Of a stretch of DNA of 64,000 bases, positions 10,201 to 20,730 are shown piece by piece. The notes below the pieces were generated by a model. It made no database searches. It worked only from the letters and a program-made list of their open reading frames with translations, and was not told the origin of the DNA. Made by a program: the position numbers and the translations under genes. The DNA is taken from the NCBI GenBank assembly GCA_027886185.1, contig WOAB01000568.1, forward strand, positions 10,796,501 to 10,860,500. The letters run 5' to 3'. Every line of letters starts with the position of its first letter. Within the stretch, counting starts at the first letter, position 1. The DNA comes from Rheum nobile (taxonomy: Eukaryota > Streptophyta > Magnoliopsida > Caryophyllales > Polygonaceae).

Positions 10201-11653
10201 ATGGTGGAAGAGACTCGAATGAAGACTTTTAAGGAGAATCTTGGGAAATTGGAGTAGTTGTAGCAGCAACATGCACAAACGCTCAATCAATGGATGAAGT
10301 CGACGATCTTTCCTACGAGACGTAAAATTAAACTCAAGCAAAAGTAGATTGAACCCCTACGACTGATCATACTTATCACACTGAAAAGACAAGTCGGAAA
10401 CAGGAACTTTGGATAAATTCGTAAGGAATTTGAAGGACAAAGGATCTTGACAGAGAATCTACAAGCGTGAATCGAGAATATAGACAAGAATTTGAAGAAT
10501 TTTCAAATGAATATCGAGCAGCGATTCGAGAACTTAACGGACATGGTGCGTAACATGTTAAGGGATCGAGATCAAGATCGATCTGATGGAAGGGAATGAA
10601 CGAATCAAGCTAGAGATCTTGGTCCTGATCCAGTTATGTCGCCAATAAATTTAGAGATTCATTCAATTCACAGAGAACCGGTGCAAGATCAAGGTGAATT
10701 CCATGGTCCAACCCACCACACGAATCAAGATCGGAGTTATTCAGTAGGAAGTTATGCAATGAGAAGTAATCTTCGACTGCCGAAACTTGATTTTCCCCCG
10801 TTTGACGGTGTTAAGCCTCGTAGCTGGGTCAGGAAGAGTGAGAAATATTTCAGTATTTTTGCCATTCCAGAGGGGCAGAAAACTGAGTTGGCTTTGATGT
10901 TTTTGAATTGTAGAGCTGATGTGTGGGCATAGAATTTTGTGATGTAGAATCAAAGATTGAATTAAGGTGATTCAGTGAGGCGATTTGTGCAAGATTTGGG
11001 GAAAACGTGGTTTCGATATTGTTGAGGAGTTCAACAAGCTTGTGCAATTGGGCGACATTGATTAGTATACTGAAAAATTTGAGGAGCTACGTCCTTATAT
11101 GTTGTCCTCTAACCCGTTTTTACCATAATCATATTTTGTCTCTAGTTACATAAGTGGGTTGAAGGAGGAAATCAGGTCACTGGTCAAGCTTAGTCATCCC
11201 ACAAGCTTTGCATTTGCTTTTGAACAGGCAAGATTGCATCCAGGTGTTGTACACACAATCTTGAAGTTGAGCAAACAACCAACATCTTCTTCTTGGAAAC
11301 CTTATTTGCATCCCCATTCTACTAGCCCTCACATACCTTCATTCATTCACAATAGACCTCCCTTTAATCCCAATACCACATCTAGTTCAACTTCTTCAAA
11401 TATACCTTCAAAGAACAATCCACAGGGTGTACACACTCAATTTTCTGAACCAAGGAAAACTCCAGGGCTTTGCTATCGATGTGGTGACAAATACTTTGTG
11501 GGGCATAAGTGCAAGAATCAGTCCTTACATAGCTTAGTAACCATTGAAGTGAATGAAGTGTGTCAAGCTAAGTGTACTAAGTTGATCAGTGATCCTATAG
11601 TAGAGGAATGGGATCACACTGAGGAGCAATCTGAGTTTATGTGCATGCCTTGA
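10201..11653 (+). pseudogene. gag remnant of element A
   Basis: Gag begins at ATG 10201 (MVEETRMKTF) and is soon broken by stops. Recognisable parts include LPKLDFPPFDGVKPRSWVRK around 10770-10830, typical of the N-terminal Ty3 gag core in this lineage. A CCHC zinc knuckle (CYRCGDKYFVGHKC) lies near 11470-11515. At least four stops or frameshifts interrupt it. The product would have formed the particle and bound RNA. Confidence 0.7.
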
Positions 11654-11679
11654 CTGGGAGTAGTCCTCTCAACACTAGT

Positions 11680-14600
11680 AAGATCAAATGCACATTCAAA
11701 GACATACCAATCACTTTCTTAGTGGATAGTGGTAGAACACGTAGTTTTCTAGACCCAAGGATTGCAGATAATGCAGCTTTTCCCTGCAAGAGTATGGAGT
11801 AATGGTAGTTGCAGTGGCTAATGGGAATAGAATGTGCAGTCACAAGGTTTGCTCATGATTTGAGTGGGTAATGCAGGGTCACAAGTTCACTTTCAGTATT
11901 AGGATTATGAAATTGGGAGGGTGTGATATGATGCTTGGAGTGGATTGGTTACGCGAGTTTAGTCCTCTCACATTTGATTTCAACTAGTTAAAGTTGTCTT
12001 TCATCAGAGGTGGTCAAAAGATTGAGTTACATGGGGTGTAAGAGATAACATCTTTGAAAATGATGAAGGGTACCAACCTGCACATGAAGAGGAAAGTACC
12101 TATATTTATTACACAGATTCACCAATGTTTTCAATTATCTGGTCAATCACCTAAACCTCCATTTGTTATCTCCAAGGTTTTGCTGCAATTTCAAGATGTA
12201 TTTGTTGAGCCAAGTGAACTGCCATCAACAAGGGGTCATGAGCACTCAATTCAGTTGAAAGCTGGTACTCAACCTATATGTTGTAAGCCTTATAGATCTT
12301 TTTTATTCAAAAGAATGAGATAGAAAAACAAGTTGAAGACATGCTTAAGCATTCAACCATACAACCTAGCCACAATCCCTTTGCTTCTCCTATTCTACTA
12401 GTGAAGAAGAAAGATGGCACTTGGCAATTTTGCATTGATTACAAAAAGTTGAATGATGCCACTGTCAAGGACAAATTTCCAATTTCCCACATTGAGGATT
12501 TATTAGATGAGCTTTAGGGATCCACAGTGTTTTTCAAGTTGGATTTAAGGGCATGTTACCATCAAGTGAGGATGGGACCCGAGGACATTCCTAAAACAAC
12601 CTTCAAAACTTATCAAGGGCACTATGAATTCAAGGTTATGCCCTTTGGCTTGACAAATTCCCCTATTACATTCCCATCTTTAATGAGTGAGGTGTTTGCA
12701 AAGTTCTTAAGGAAGTTTATACTTGTATTTTTTGATGATATATTGGTTTATAGCAAGGATTTAGAGCAACATATGGATCATTTGACAGTTGTATTAGGCA
12801 CTCTGAGGGGTCACAAGCTTTTTGCTAAGCATTCTAAGTGTGCATTTGCTCAATCTCTGATTGAGTACTTAGGCCATGTTATCTCAGAAAAATGTGTAGC
12901 AACTGATCCATCTAAGGTGGATCCTAAGCTCAATTGGCCACTACATGGGAATATCAAAGCACTTAGACGATTTTTAGGCTTAACTAGTTATTACAGAAGG
13001 TTCAAAAGGGATTATGGCACCATTAGTCGCCCCTTGATAGAGTTGCTCAAGTTAGATTCATTTACTTGGACCACAAAGGCTGCTACTGCCTTTGCACATC
13101 TCAAACAACTCCTCACCTCAGCTCCTATTCTAGCCTTACCTGACTATCAGTTACCATTTGAATTAGAAAGTGATGCTTGTGACACTGGGATTGGTGCAGT
13201 ACTGATGCAACAAGGCAAGCCCCTGGCCTATTTGAGTAAAGCTTTGCATGGCTAGAATCTTTTATTGTTCACATATGGAAAAAAAACTTCTAGCAATTTT
13301 AATGGCCATTGACAAATGTGGAGCATGATAATTTCTTTATTAGGACTGATCAACAAGCCTTGAAATATTTGTTGGAGCAACAAATTGCTACTAACCTTCA
13401 GAAGAAGGCAGTCAGGAAACTACTTGGTCTTTCTAATTCGATTGCTTATAAAAAAGGGAAGGAGAATAAGGTGGTTGGTGCACTCTCCAGACGTTTTGAA
13501 GATTAAGTTGCTTCTTGTTCTTTGATTCTCATAGTTCAACCTGCTTGGATGAAACAGGTGCTAGCTAGATATGAACAAGATACAGTTGCACAGGATTTGC
13601 TCAGTAAGTGTTTACTAGAATTCTTCTTTGCCTTATACAGTTCAGAATGGCATTCTCAACTTTAAGGGTCGATTGTATATTGGGGATGTTTTAGCTTTAA
13701 AGGAAAGTTTTTGTTGATATTTTACACTCAGAGCCTACTGAAGGTCATTCTAGTATTATGGGAACTTATAACATATTGAAAAGCCTATTTTTTTGGCCAC
13801 ATATGAAGCAAGGAGTGGAAGCTTTTGTTAAAGCTTGTGTCATATGTCAACAAAACAAGCATGAACTGGTGCCTTATCCAGGACTCCTTCAACCACTGCA
13901 TGTCCCTAGTCAAGTTTGGAGTTAGAAAGGCATGGATTTCATTGAAGGTTTGCCTAGGTCCCAACTCCAAAGGAAAAGATACCATTTTGGTGGTGGTGGA
14001 TCACCTGACAAAGTATGCTCATTTCCTTGCTTTCACTCATCCATTTACTGATGCTAAGGTTGTTAACTTATTCATGAACCAGATATACAGACTTTATGGT
14101 TTTCCAGAACATATAGTCTCTAATCGTAACAAGATTTTTTTGAGTCATTTTTGGCAAGAGTTATTTCTCTCTTTGGGCACTTCCTTGAATCTTTCCTCTG
14201 CATATCACCCTCAGTTTTATGGCCAAACTAAGAGGGTGGATCACTGCCTAGAAACTTATCTTTATTGTATGACATCAGTTAAGCCTTCTCTATAGGCAAA
14301 ATGGTTACCTTTGGCAGAATGGTGGTACAATACTAATCATCATTCTTCCTTAGGCACCACACCATTCAAAGCTTTATATGGTTAGGCCCCTCCACAACTA
14401 GGCATTCAGTGGTCATCTGTGAGCACTAGGTCAGTGGATAAATGGTTACAAGAGCGGGAACACATGTTGCATTTACTCAAAGACAACTTACGGGTTGCTA
14501 AGTCTCATATGAAGCAGTTTGCAGATAAAAAATGGACTAAACGGAGCTTTGAGGTGGGTGATTTGGTGTATTTGAACCTCCAACCATATAAGCAATCATC

Positions 14601-14973
14601 AATGGCACTTCGGGAGGATTTAAAGCTCAGTTCAAAGTTTTATGGACCAATTGCAATTCTATAGAGGATATGCTATGTGGCTTACAAGCTTGCTCTTCCA
14701 CCTTCTGCTATGATACATCATGTGTTCCATGTCTCGCAACTTAAGGCTCACATTGGTTCCAACACAGTTGCTTCAACCTCTCCTCCACTTACTACTCCTT
14801 CTGGTGATATCATGGTGGCTTCAACAACTGTTTTGGACTCTCGAGTCAAGTACTTGGCCAATGGTGACCCTGTTGCAGAATGGTTAGTTCAATGGGAAAA
14901 TTTACCACCTGAAGAAGCTACTTGGGAGTTGGCCTCACATCTCTTACAACAGTTTCCATTTTTTTCTCCATAA
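11680..14973 (+). pseudogene. pol remnant of element A, with dead active sites
   Basis: Domains in order: aspartic protease remnant with DSG near 11720; RT at 12340-12850 with FFDDILVYS, so both catalytic Asp residues are kept; partial RNase H near 13140-13500; integrase at 13740-14290; and a chromodomain-like tail at 14830-14950. In the integrase the second catalytic Asp is Asn (SNRNKIF) and the catalytic Glu is Lys (GQTKRV), so it would be inactive even without the stops. Stops occur at 12321, 12517, 13253, 13504, 14293 and elsewhere. Confidence 0.75.
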
Positions 14974-15009
14974 CCTTGAGGACAATGTTTTTTTCATTAG
15001 GGGAGGTAC

Positions 15010-15195
15010 TGTAAGGGCACCTAATGGGATTAGCTAAGGGTTGTTGGTGTACAACCTAACTAACAGCCTACTTGTAGGCCCTAGCTTGTACACATCTGGC
15101 ATCAATGATCATAATAGACTTCTTCTCTCAAACTCTCTTTCTTCCATATCTCCTTCTTTCCTTACTCTTCTATCTATTTCTCTAACCCTTGGCCA
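15010..15195 (+). repeat. 3' LTR of element A
   Basis: It starts TGTAAGGGCACC after a purine tract (AGGGGAGGTAC) at 14999-15009. Just before that lies CCTTGAGGACAATG, a motif also found near the 3' end of element C. The end at GGCCA (15195) is a best guess. Confidence 0.65.
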
Positions 15196-16318
15196 GAATG
15201 CCAATTGTTTAGTTGATTGTGAGTACATCATAGGTAGGCATCGAGCAAAATAAAGTGGTGTGAAGTTGTGTGAGGGTGTCTCATTTAATAAAGAGTATAG
15301 TGATCTATTCGTAAAATATATCTTGTACATTTCACTATATAATACAAAATCGCTTTTGTATATTGCTTCTTTGTTTCGGTGGGTGTCAATGAGTGTACAA
15401 GGGTCTTGGGGAGGTTCGAAACCCTAACACCTTTAATCACATATTCTCCCCTAACATAATCTATAATCCGAGGCTCATAATAGTTGAAATGTTTTCGCAA
15501 CGCCAAATTACAAATAACATCACCCTCACATATCCGTCCTCTTTGGGACTTGATTTATCCATAACGACATTGCTATCAATATTTGGATATTCATAAAGAT
15601 ATATAATGGCCCAATATATAGTTGAAACTATTGACTTCTTACTCAAATAGCAAATTTGTCCATTATCCTAATCAAAATAAATCAAATTCAAAACCAATTC
15701 AACTAATTATGAAAACCAAAATCAATTCTACATTTCGACCAATTATCAATTCAATTCAACAAATAACCCTAAACAAACTCAATTAAATTCAAGCAAATTT
15801 TATTCAATTCAACCAAAATCAATTTCACATTTCAATCAATTATCAATTCAACTAAAATCAATTTCACATTTCAACTAATTATCTAATCAATTCAAAAATT
15901 CAACCAATAACCCTAAACAAAATCAATCAAATTAAAGAAAACATTATTCAATTTAACCAAAATTATTTCAAACCCTAAAAATCATCAACAAATATAGAAA
16001 GTGATTCACAAAACTCCAATGAAGGGGTGCTTGCGGTGGTGGGTTGGGGGCGCACTTGGGCATGGTCGCCAACGAACAGCTGAGGCGTCTGACACTTCGG
16101 CGAGACTAAGGGGCAAATGGAAGAGGATGAGGAGGGCGGGCGGGAGACCATCATTGATTTAAAAAATATAAAAAAAATATGGATTTTTCTTTTTGCAAAA
16201 CGACGTCGTTTTGTTATGGGTCCAAAACTATGTTGTTTTCTTGTGTTTTAAAAAATAAATATATGGATGGGGGGTTGTCTTCGTCTCCAAATCATGTCAC
16301 CATTGATGTAGAAATCAC
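15196..16318. other. Spacer with AT-rich tandem repeat
   Basis: Between about 15713 and 15965 an AT-rich unit of roughly 110-140 bp is repeated about twice (AACCAAAATCAATT, CACATTTC, CCAATAACCCTAAAC in each unit). No gene is supported. A GC-richer stretch near 16020-16150 has no recognisable coding content. Confidence 0.5.
16196..16213. repeat. Perfect 18-bp palindrome with ACGT centre
   Basis: CAAAACGACGTCGTTTTG is its own reverse complement and is centred on GACGTC. Its role is unknown. It could bind bZIP-type factors that recognise ACGT cores. Confidence 0.6.
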
Positions 16319-16323
16319 GGTCT

Positions 16324-17099
16324 TGATGACTCATGGCTTGCGTACACTTGGATGGACTTCAAGATGTTCATTCGAGGGCTCATGGAGGTCAAGAGGACCA
16401 TGACTTGGTGGGACGAGCCACCTTAGCCACATCTTGGCTCACTCACATGCAATGGATGTTGCATGCTTATCCATAGTTTCTAGTTTAAGACTTTCTATTT
16501 GTGGGAGTCTGTGAGACTGAATGTTTTTGTTTTGCTATTTTTGGTATTTCCAAGCTACTATGCTTAGTATTTCCTTTAATATATTTTTAGACGTAGGAAT
16601 AGTGTTAGGAAAGCTAGGGCCGGCCCTATAAGGGGTGTGCCATCTATCTTGCTTTTCTATCTCGTTTCTCTAATTATACCTTTGTTTTATCTTAATGAAA
16701 GATAGATTGAATTTGAGAGTAACTTGGCTAAGTTACTTTCAAGGTTGTTCAGTCCAAAACTTGTTTCTTTCCAGCAAATAATCATCCAAACAAAATCAAC
16801 TTTCGTTCTCATCAAGCAAACAAATCGGATCCATAACATTCCCGAAGGTTTTCCGTTTTCAGCATTGCGCGCTGAATTTGTTTCCGCTTGTTATAGAGTT
16901 ATACTTGTCCAATTGACGTGAGATTTGGATTAGGTCTATTTTACTTCCTTGTCTTTAATTTCGCGTTGGAATCACTCAATTCAGATTTCGGAGCAGAAAG
17001 TTATACTTCTCCAAAGACGGGACCAAAAACAGAGAGCTCTTGCATGCCAAGGCGAGTTCTTTCCATCCAAGAACGTGGCAACCAAGTGATTTCACATCA
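16324..17099 (+). repeat. 5' LTR of element X
   Basis: A 776-bp LTR with inverted ends TGATG/CATCA. A TATA-like CCTATAAGG lies at 16624-16632 and ATCTTAATGAAAG, possibly near the polyadenylation region, near 16690. The last 464 bp match 45584-46047 with scattered substitutions. Confidence 0.75.
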
Positions 17100-17677
17100 A
17101 GTGGTATCATATTTCCAGGTTGAGACAAGTATTCCTTGTTTTTTCTCTTTCAATTCTTCAAAATTTTCAGCTTTTAGATCTCTTCTTGAACCATCTACCA
17201 CCAACCACACCTAGTTCTTGTTTTCTTGTTTTTCCTTGCTTTCCCTTGCATCATAACCACCACCACCGCACCACCACCCCTGGACCACCTTGTTACAACC
17301 ACCACCATACCATTACTCCACCAAACCACATCCCCTAGGACAGCCCTTGCCGTGTCATTCCCTCCCTTGCCGCCGAAACCCTAGCTTGTCATTTAGGTTG
17401 TCTTACACCCAAAGCCTTCACCTTTAGAAGTTAGTTGGGATTGTGTTTGCTTTGTTTTCTTGTTTAGAAATCAAGTTGTTGCCTTGCATGATCTTTCTTG
17501 TTTTAAGTTCAATTCTTGCATGCTTAGTATTGAATTTCTTGATCTTTCTTGCATAACAACTTGCGTCTTCTACCCTTTCTTTTCTTCTCTTTGCAACCGT
17601 GCACCTTCCTGTTATTTGTTTGATTAGTTTCTCTTTGATTCACCTAATTCATAGTTTAAGTAAAAAAAAATCAGATT
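17100..17677 (+). other. Primer site and leader of element X
   Basis: AGTGGTATCAT at 17100-17110 starts a primer site for tRNA-iMet, but the match stops after about nine bases. The following leader is rich in CT and in CTTGCATG/TTTCTTG repeats. A CCACCA-rich stretch at 17250-17330 is low-complexity. No gag start is seen before element C interrupts at 17683. Confidence 0.55.
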
Positions 17678-17682
17678 GCATG

Positions 17683-19054
17683 TGATAACAGGAATTTGTC
17701 GTGCTAATTCCTACTATGCAAAATATCCAAACAAACCTTAAACCGTAGTCCTAGGTAAGTAAAGGTCGAGTCCACAGGGAGACAGAGTCTATCTTAATAT
17801 GCAATTTGTATGTCAATACAAAGTAACCAAAGGGGGGTTTTGTATGTTTTAATGAATCTAAGCATGCAAAAGTAAACAAACTAAAAGTTGATGAATTCAG
17901 TGATGGGAAAAGCACTTAGTCAAACAACATCCACTATTCGTATGACAAGTTGATCCTAGATACTCATTCAAAATCTCATGCAATGGAAATTCCAATTCCT
18001 TTTCAGATATAACTAATAGCACAACCAGATACTATTAGCACTAACTAATTAAACAACCCTGAAACTATCAAGATTCAGTTTAACAGCAGCTTTACGGATA
18101 GGAATATAGTTGGATACAATTCTAGCATAAAACAACCAGCTTTTATCCTAGAATGTAAATCAGTTCTCTTCTGCATAAGACTAGCACAACCAGATACTAG
18201 CACGATACAGTTGCTACTCTGAAATAGATATGCTCAACCAGTAACAATCTAAATCTAGCAATAGATCCATAACAACAAACCCTAGTTGATCAGACTAGAA
18301 ATTATCAATATCAATCATAAGCAATCAAGCAAGAGAATAGATAAAATCCATGCAAAAGATTAAGAACGAGAATCTCACAACTGAATCAAAACGAAAGCTT
18401 TAGCGTCTGACTAAGCAAGAGTGGCTTAGTTCTTCATAGCAAAGTACGTAGAATGAAAAGTGAAATTAGGGTTCGAGAGATATATGAAACAAGCCTTTTC
18501 TCTACCATTAAAATACTAAAAGTAAATCAGTCTAAATTAACCTAAAACGAAAATACTAAAACCGTAATAAAATAATCCAAAATAAAACAGATCTGGAAAC
18601 GGGCTCGGTGGGCTTATGACAGTGGCGGCGGGCGCCGTAGAGAGGGCGGCGGGCGCCATAATTGCGGCGGTCGCTGGCTTTAAATGGCGGTCGCCGTTCT
18701 TAAGTCGTAGCCATGGTCGCTGGGAATCCTTTGGCGGCGGTCACCGCGATGTGAACGGCGGCCGCCGTGAAGCCACTCCTTCAGTGTCTTCGTCTCTTCA
18801 GCTCCGAATGCTCCCAAGGCCTCCAAAAGTGTGTCTTCAGCACCTCCTCGCCAATACTTCATAACTCCTTGGCGTCTTCTACTGGTGGCTTCATCCTCAG
18901 TGTTTCCTATGATCTCCAAAACAGCTCAAACACCTCCAAAAACACCAACTTCGCCCCCAAACGCCATACACATGAATGTGTCTAAATCTACCCGAATGGC
19001 ACCAATAAACCCTCTAATGACTCTTAGTTAAGCCCTACAAAGTAGTGCTTATCA
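17683..19054 (-). repeat. 3' LTR of element C
   Basis: This is the downstream LTR of the minus-strand element. A purine tract (ATGGGGGAGTT on the minus strand, 19055-19065) adjoins it. A GC-palindrome cluster lies at 18620-18775, and a TATATC-like box on the minus strand near 18479-18486. It differs from the other LTR by few substitutions and one small indel of about 20 bp in the GC cluster. Confidence 0.8.
18620..18775. repeat. GC-palindrome cluster in the C 3' LTR
   Basis: At least six 12-mers of the form CGGCGGTCGCCG or CGGCGGGCGCCG, some with a change, are spaced 20-30 bp apart. They stand out strongly from AT-rich surroundings. The partner LTR has the same cluster at 33325-33452. Confidence 0.75.
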
Positions 19055-19064
19055 AACTCCCCCA

Positions 19065-20730
19065 TGCTTAGACCTTTGCTCGTCCGCGAGTAAACTAATA
19101 AAGAGCCTACTCCTCCAATGCAGCATCCAAGGTCTCAGGAAGCATATCCTCCAACTAAGAGTCACCTAACCCATGCCAAGCTCCTGGCACCAATCTCATT
19201 CACAACACATCAACACTCAACAAGCTTAAGGGGCAAGTAGAGTACTTCCCCCAAGCTAAACCCGGACATCCAATAGTGTGAGTAACCTCTAATCCTAGCC
19301 TTCATCTATTGCTCCTTATGTCTTCCAAAGTGACCTACCCGACAATCCTTCTTTGACTCCTCTTCTTATGACGCCTCGCCAAGAATAATGAGAAATCCTA
19401 AAATCACTCTTCTTCTTTTTCGCTCGTTTTGCCAACGCGCCCTTTCGGGTTTTCACCAAGTCACTCATTTCATTTTCCAATAGATGTACTCACATAAGCT
19501 CACGTCACTCTTGACCGCATATTACCCCAGCCTAATGCTGGTCCAAGCCACCTGCTTATTACCTAGGCCGCCCTTTCGAGTTTTCGACCTATCCCAGGAT
19601 TTCAATGATAGCCTTTTTTTCAAATTTTTGGCCTTTTCTCTTTATTCAATTTTCTCCTCAACGACGTAGCAAGAATAGAACTTTCCCCCATGCTTAAACA
19701 TTGCATTGTCCTCAATGTAATGAAAGACAAAAAATAGAAGCACAGGGAAAAGCAAAAAAATTAACTCACAACGTCGCCGAGCGGGCTTGGACACTTCCTT
19801 TGTTGTTAGCGGTCTTCTCAATAAACGTCCATGTCTCGGGTGTCGGCATCAATGCCATAATCTTCATCTACCGTGCAACCATAGGGAACCACTGTGGTGA
19901 ATAGTGGTATGGCAGGTATGGCGGGGTTGCACGGCCTTCAACGAACACAAAAATGGGGCCCAGATGTAATCGTGGTATGGGCCCTAGTGTTCCTCCTCCT
20001 CAGCTGCCAATTATAGGGCCATCATCGTTGTCAAATACAAAGTGGGGCTGATGTCTCCTCCTTGACAACATGATGCGCACCATCTCTCCATAGGAAACGC
20101 TGGGCAGTTGGCCTCCGGTAGAACCTCTTTTTTTTTGACTTTTTCTCCCCGTTTAAAGTCTTTTCGGGTTATTTTATTTTCGTCTTTTGCTTCCCGTTTA
20201 AGGTTTTTTCGGGGCCCATTTATTTATTTTTTTAATAAAATAAAAAGAAAACGAACCTGAGAATGGCGGCGATCGCCGTAATTAAACGGAGGTCGCCGTT
20301 TGCCACAAGCAAAGTGTCGGAGGAGGGGGTTGGCGGCAGTCGCTGTAAGGGGGGCGGCGGTCGCCGCTTCTCCTTCTTCACTTGGATACGCTTCATGCAG
20401 GTTAGTTCGACACAGAAAGCAAAAACTAAAAGGAAAAACAAAAGAAAATGACTAAGGGAAAGGAAATAAACTACCTAACATCGGGTTGCCTCCCGAGCAG
20501 CGCCTTAGTTAATATCGTTGGCTCGACATACTACTCAAACAACCTCAATCCATATCATCAGGTTCCTTAGGAACCTTCTCATTCATTACCTCCTTCTTGA
20601 ACCACTCATGGAAAGGTTTGAACCTTAGACCATTCTTCTTCTTCAGCGGCTCCTCCACCTTGACCTTCTTAGTCGCGTCTCCCCCATACTTAGATCGATC
20701 AGGGGGGTGTTTAGCCTCAACTTCAGATAC
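19065..20730 (-). other. 3' untranslated part of element C
   Basis: About 1.6 kb lies between the protease end and the 3' LTR. No RT, RNase H or integrase motif is seen on either strand. A second purine tract (AAGCATGGGGGAAAG on the minus strand, near 19682-19700) resembles the true one at 19055. Next to it lies ATTGAGGACAATG (minus), also found in element A. GC palindromes occur at 20262-20275, 20290-20300 and 20360-20372. Confidence 0.6.

Larger units (their letters stand above)
10046..15195 (+). mobile_element. Element A: decayed Reina-like chromovirus (Ty3/gypsy)
   Basis: Short LTRs (TGTAAGGGCACCTAA at 10046 and 15010) enclose gag, protease, RT, RNase H, integrase and a C-terminal chromodomain-like segment in the Ty3 order. 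The total length of about 5.1 kb, the short LTRs and a chromodomain-type end (VQWENLPPEEATWE) fit the Reina lineage. Many stops and frameshifts show it is dead. The right boundary is approximate because no target duplication was found. Confidence 0.75.

Noticed and set aside
19065..20730. Hidden RT or integrase for element C
   Set aside because: No DD box, HHCC zinc region or chromodomain pattern was seen on either strand.
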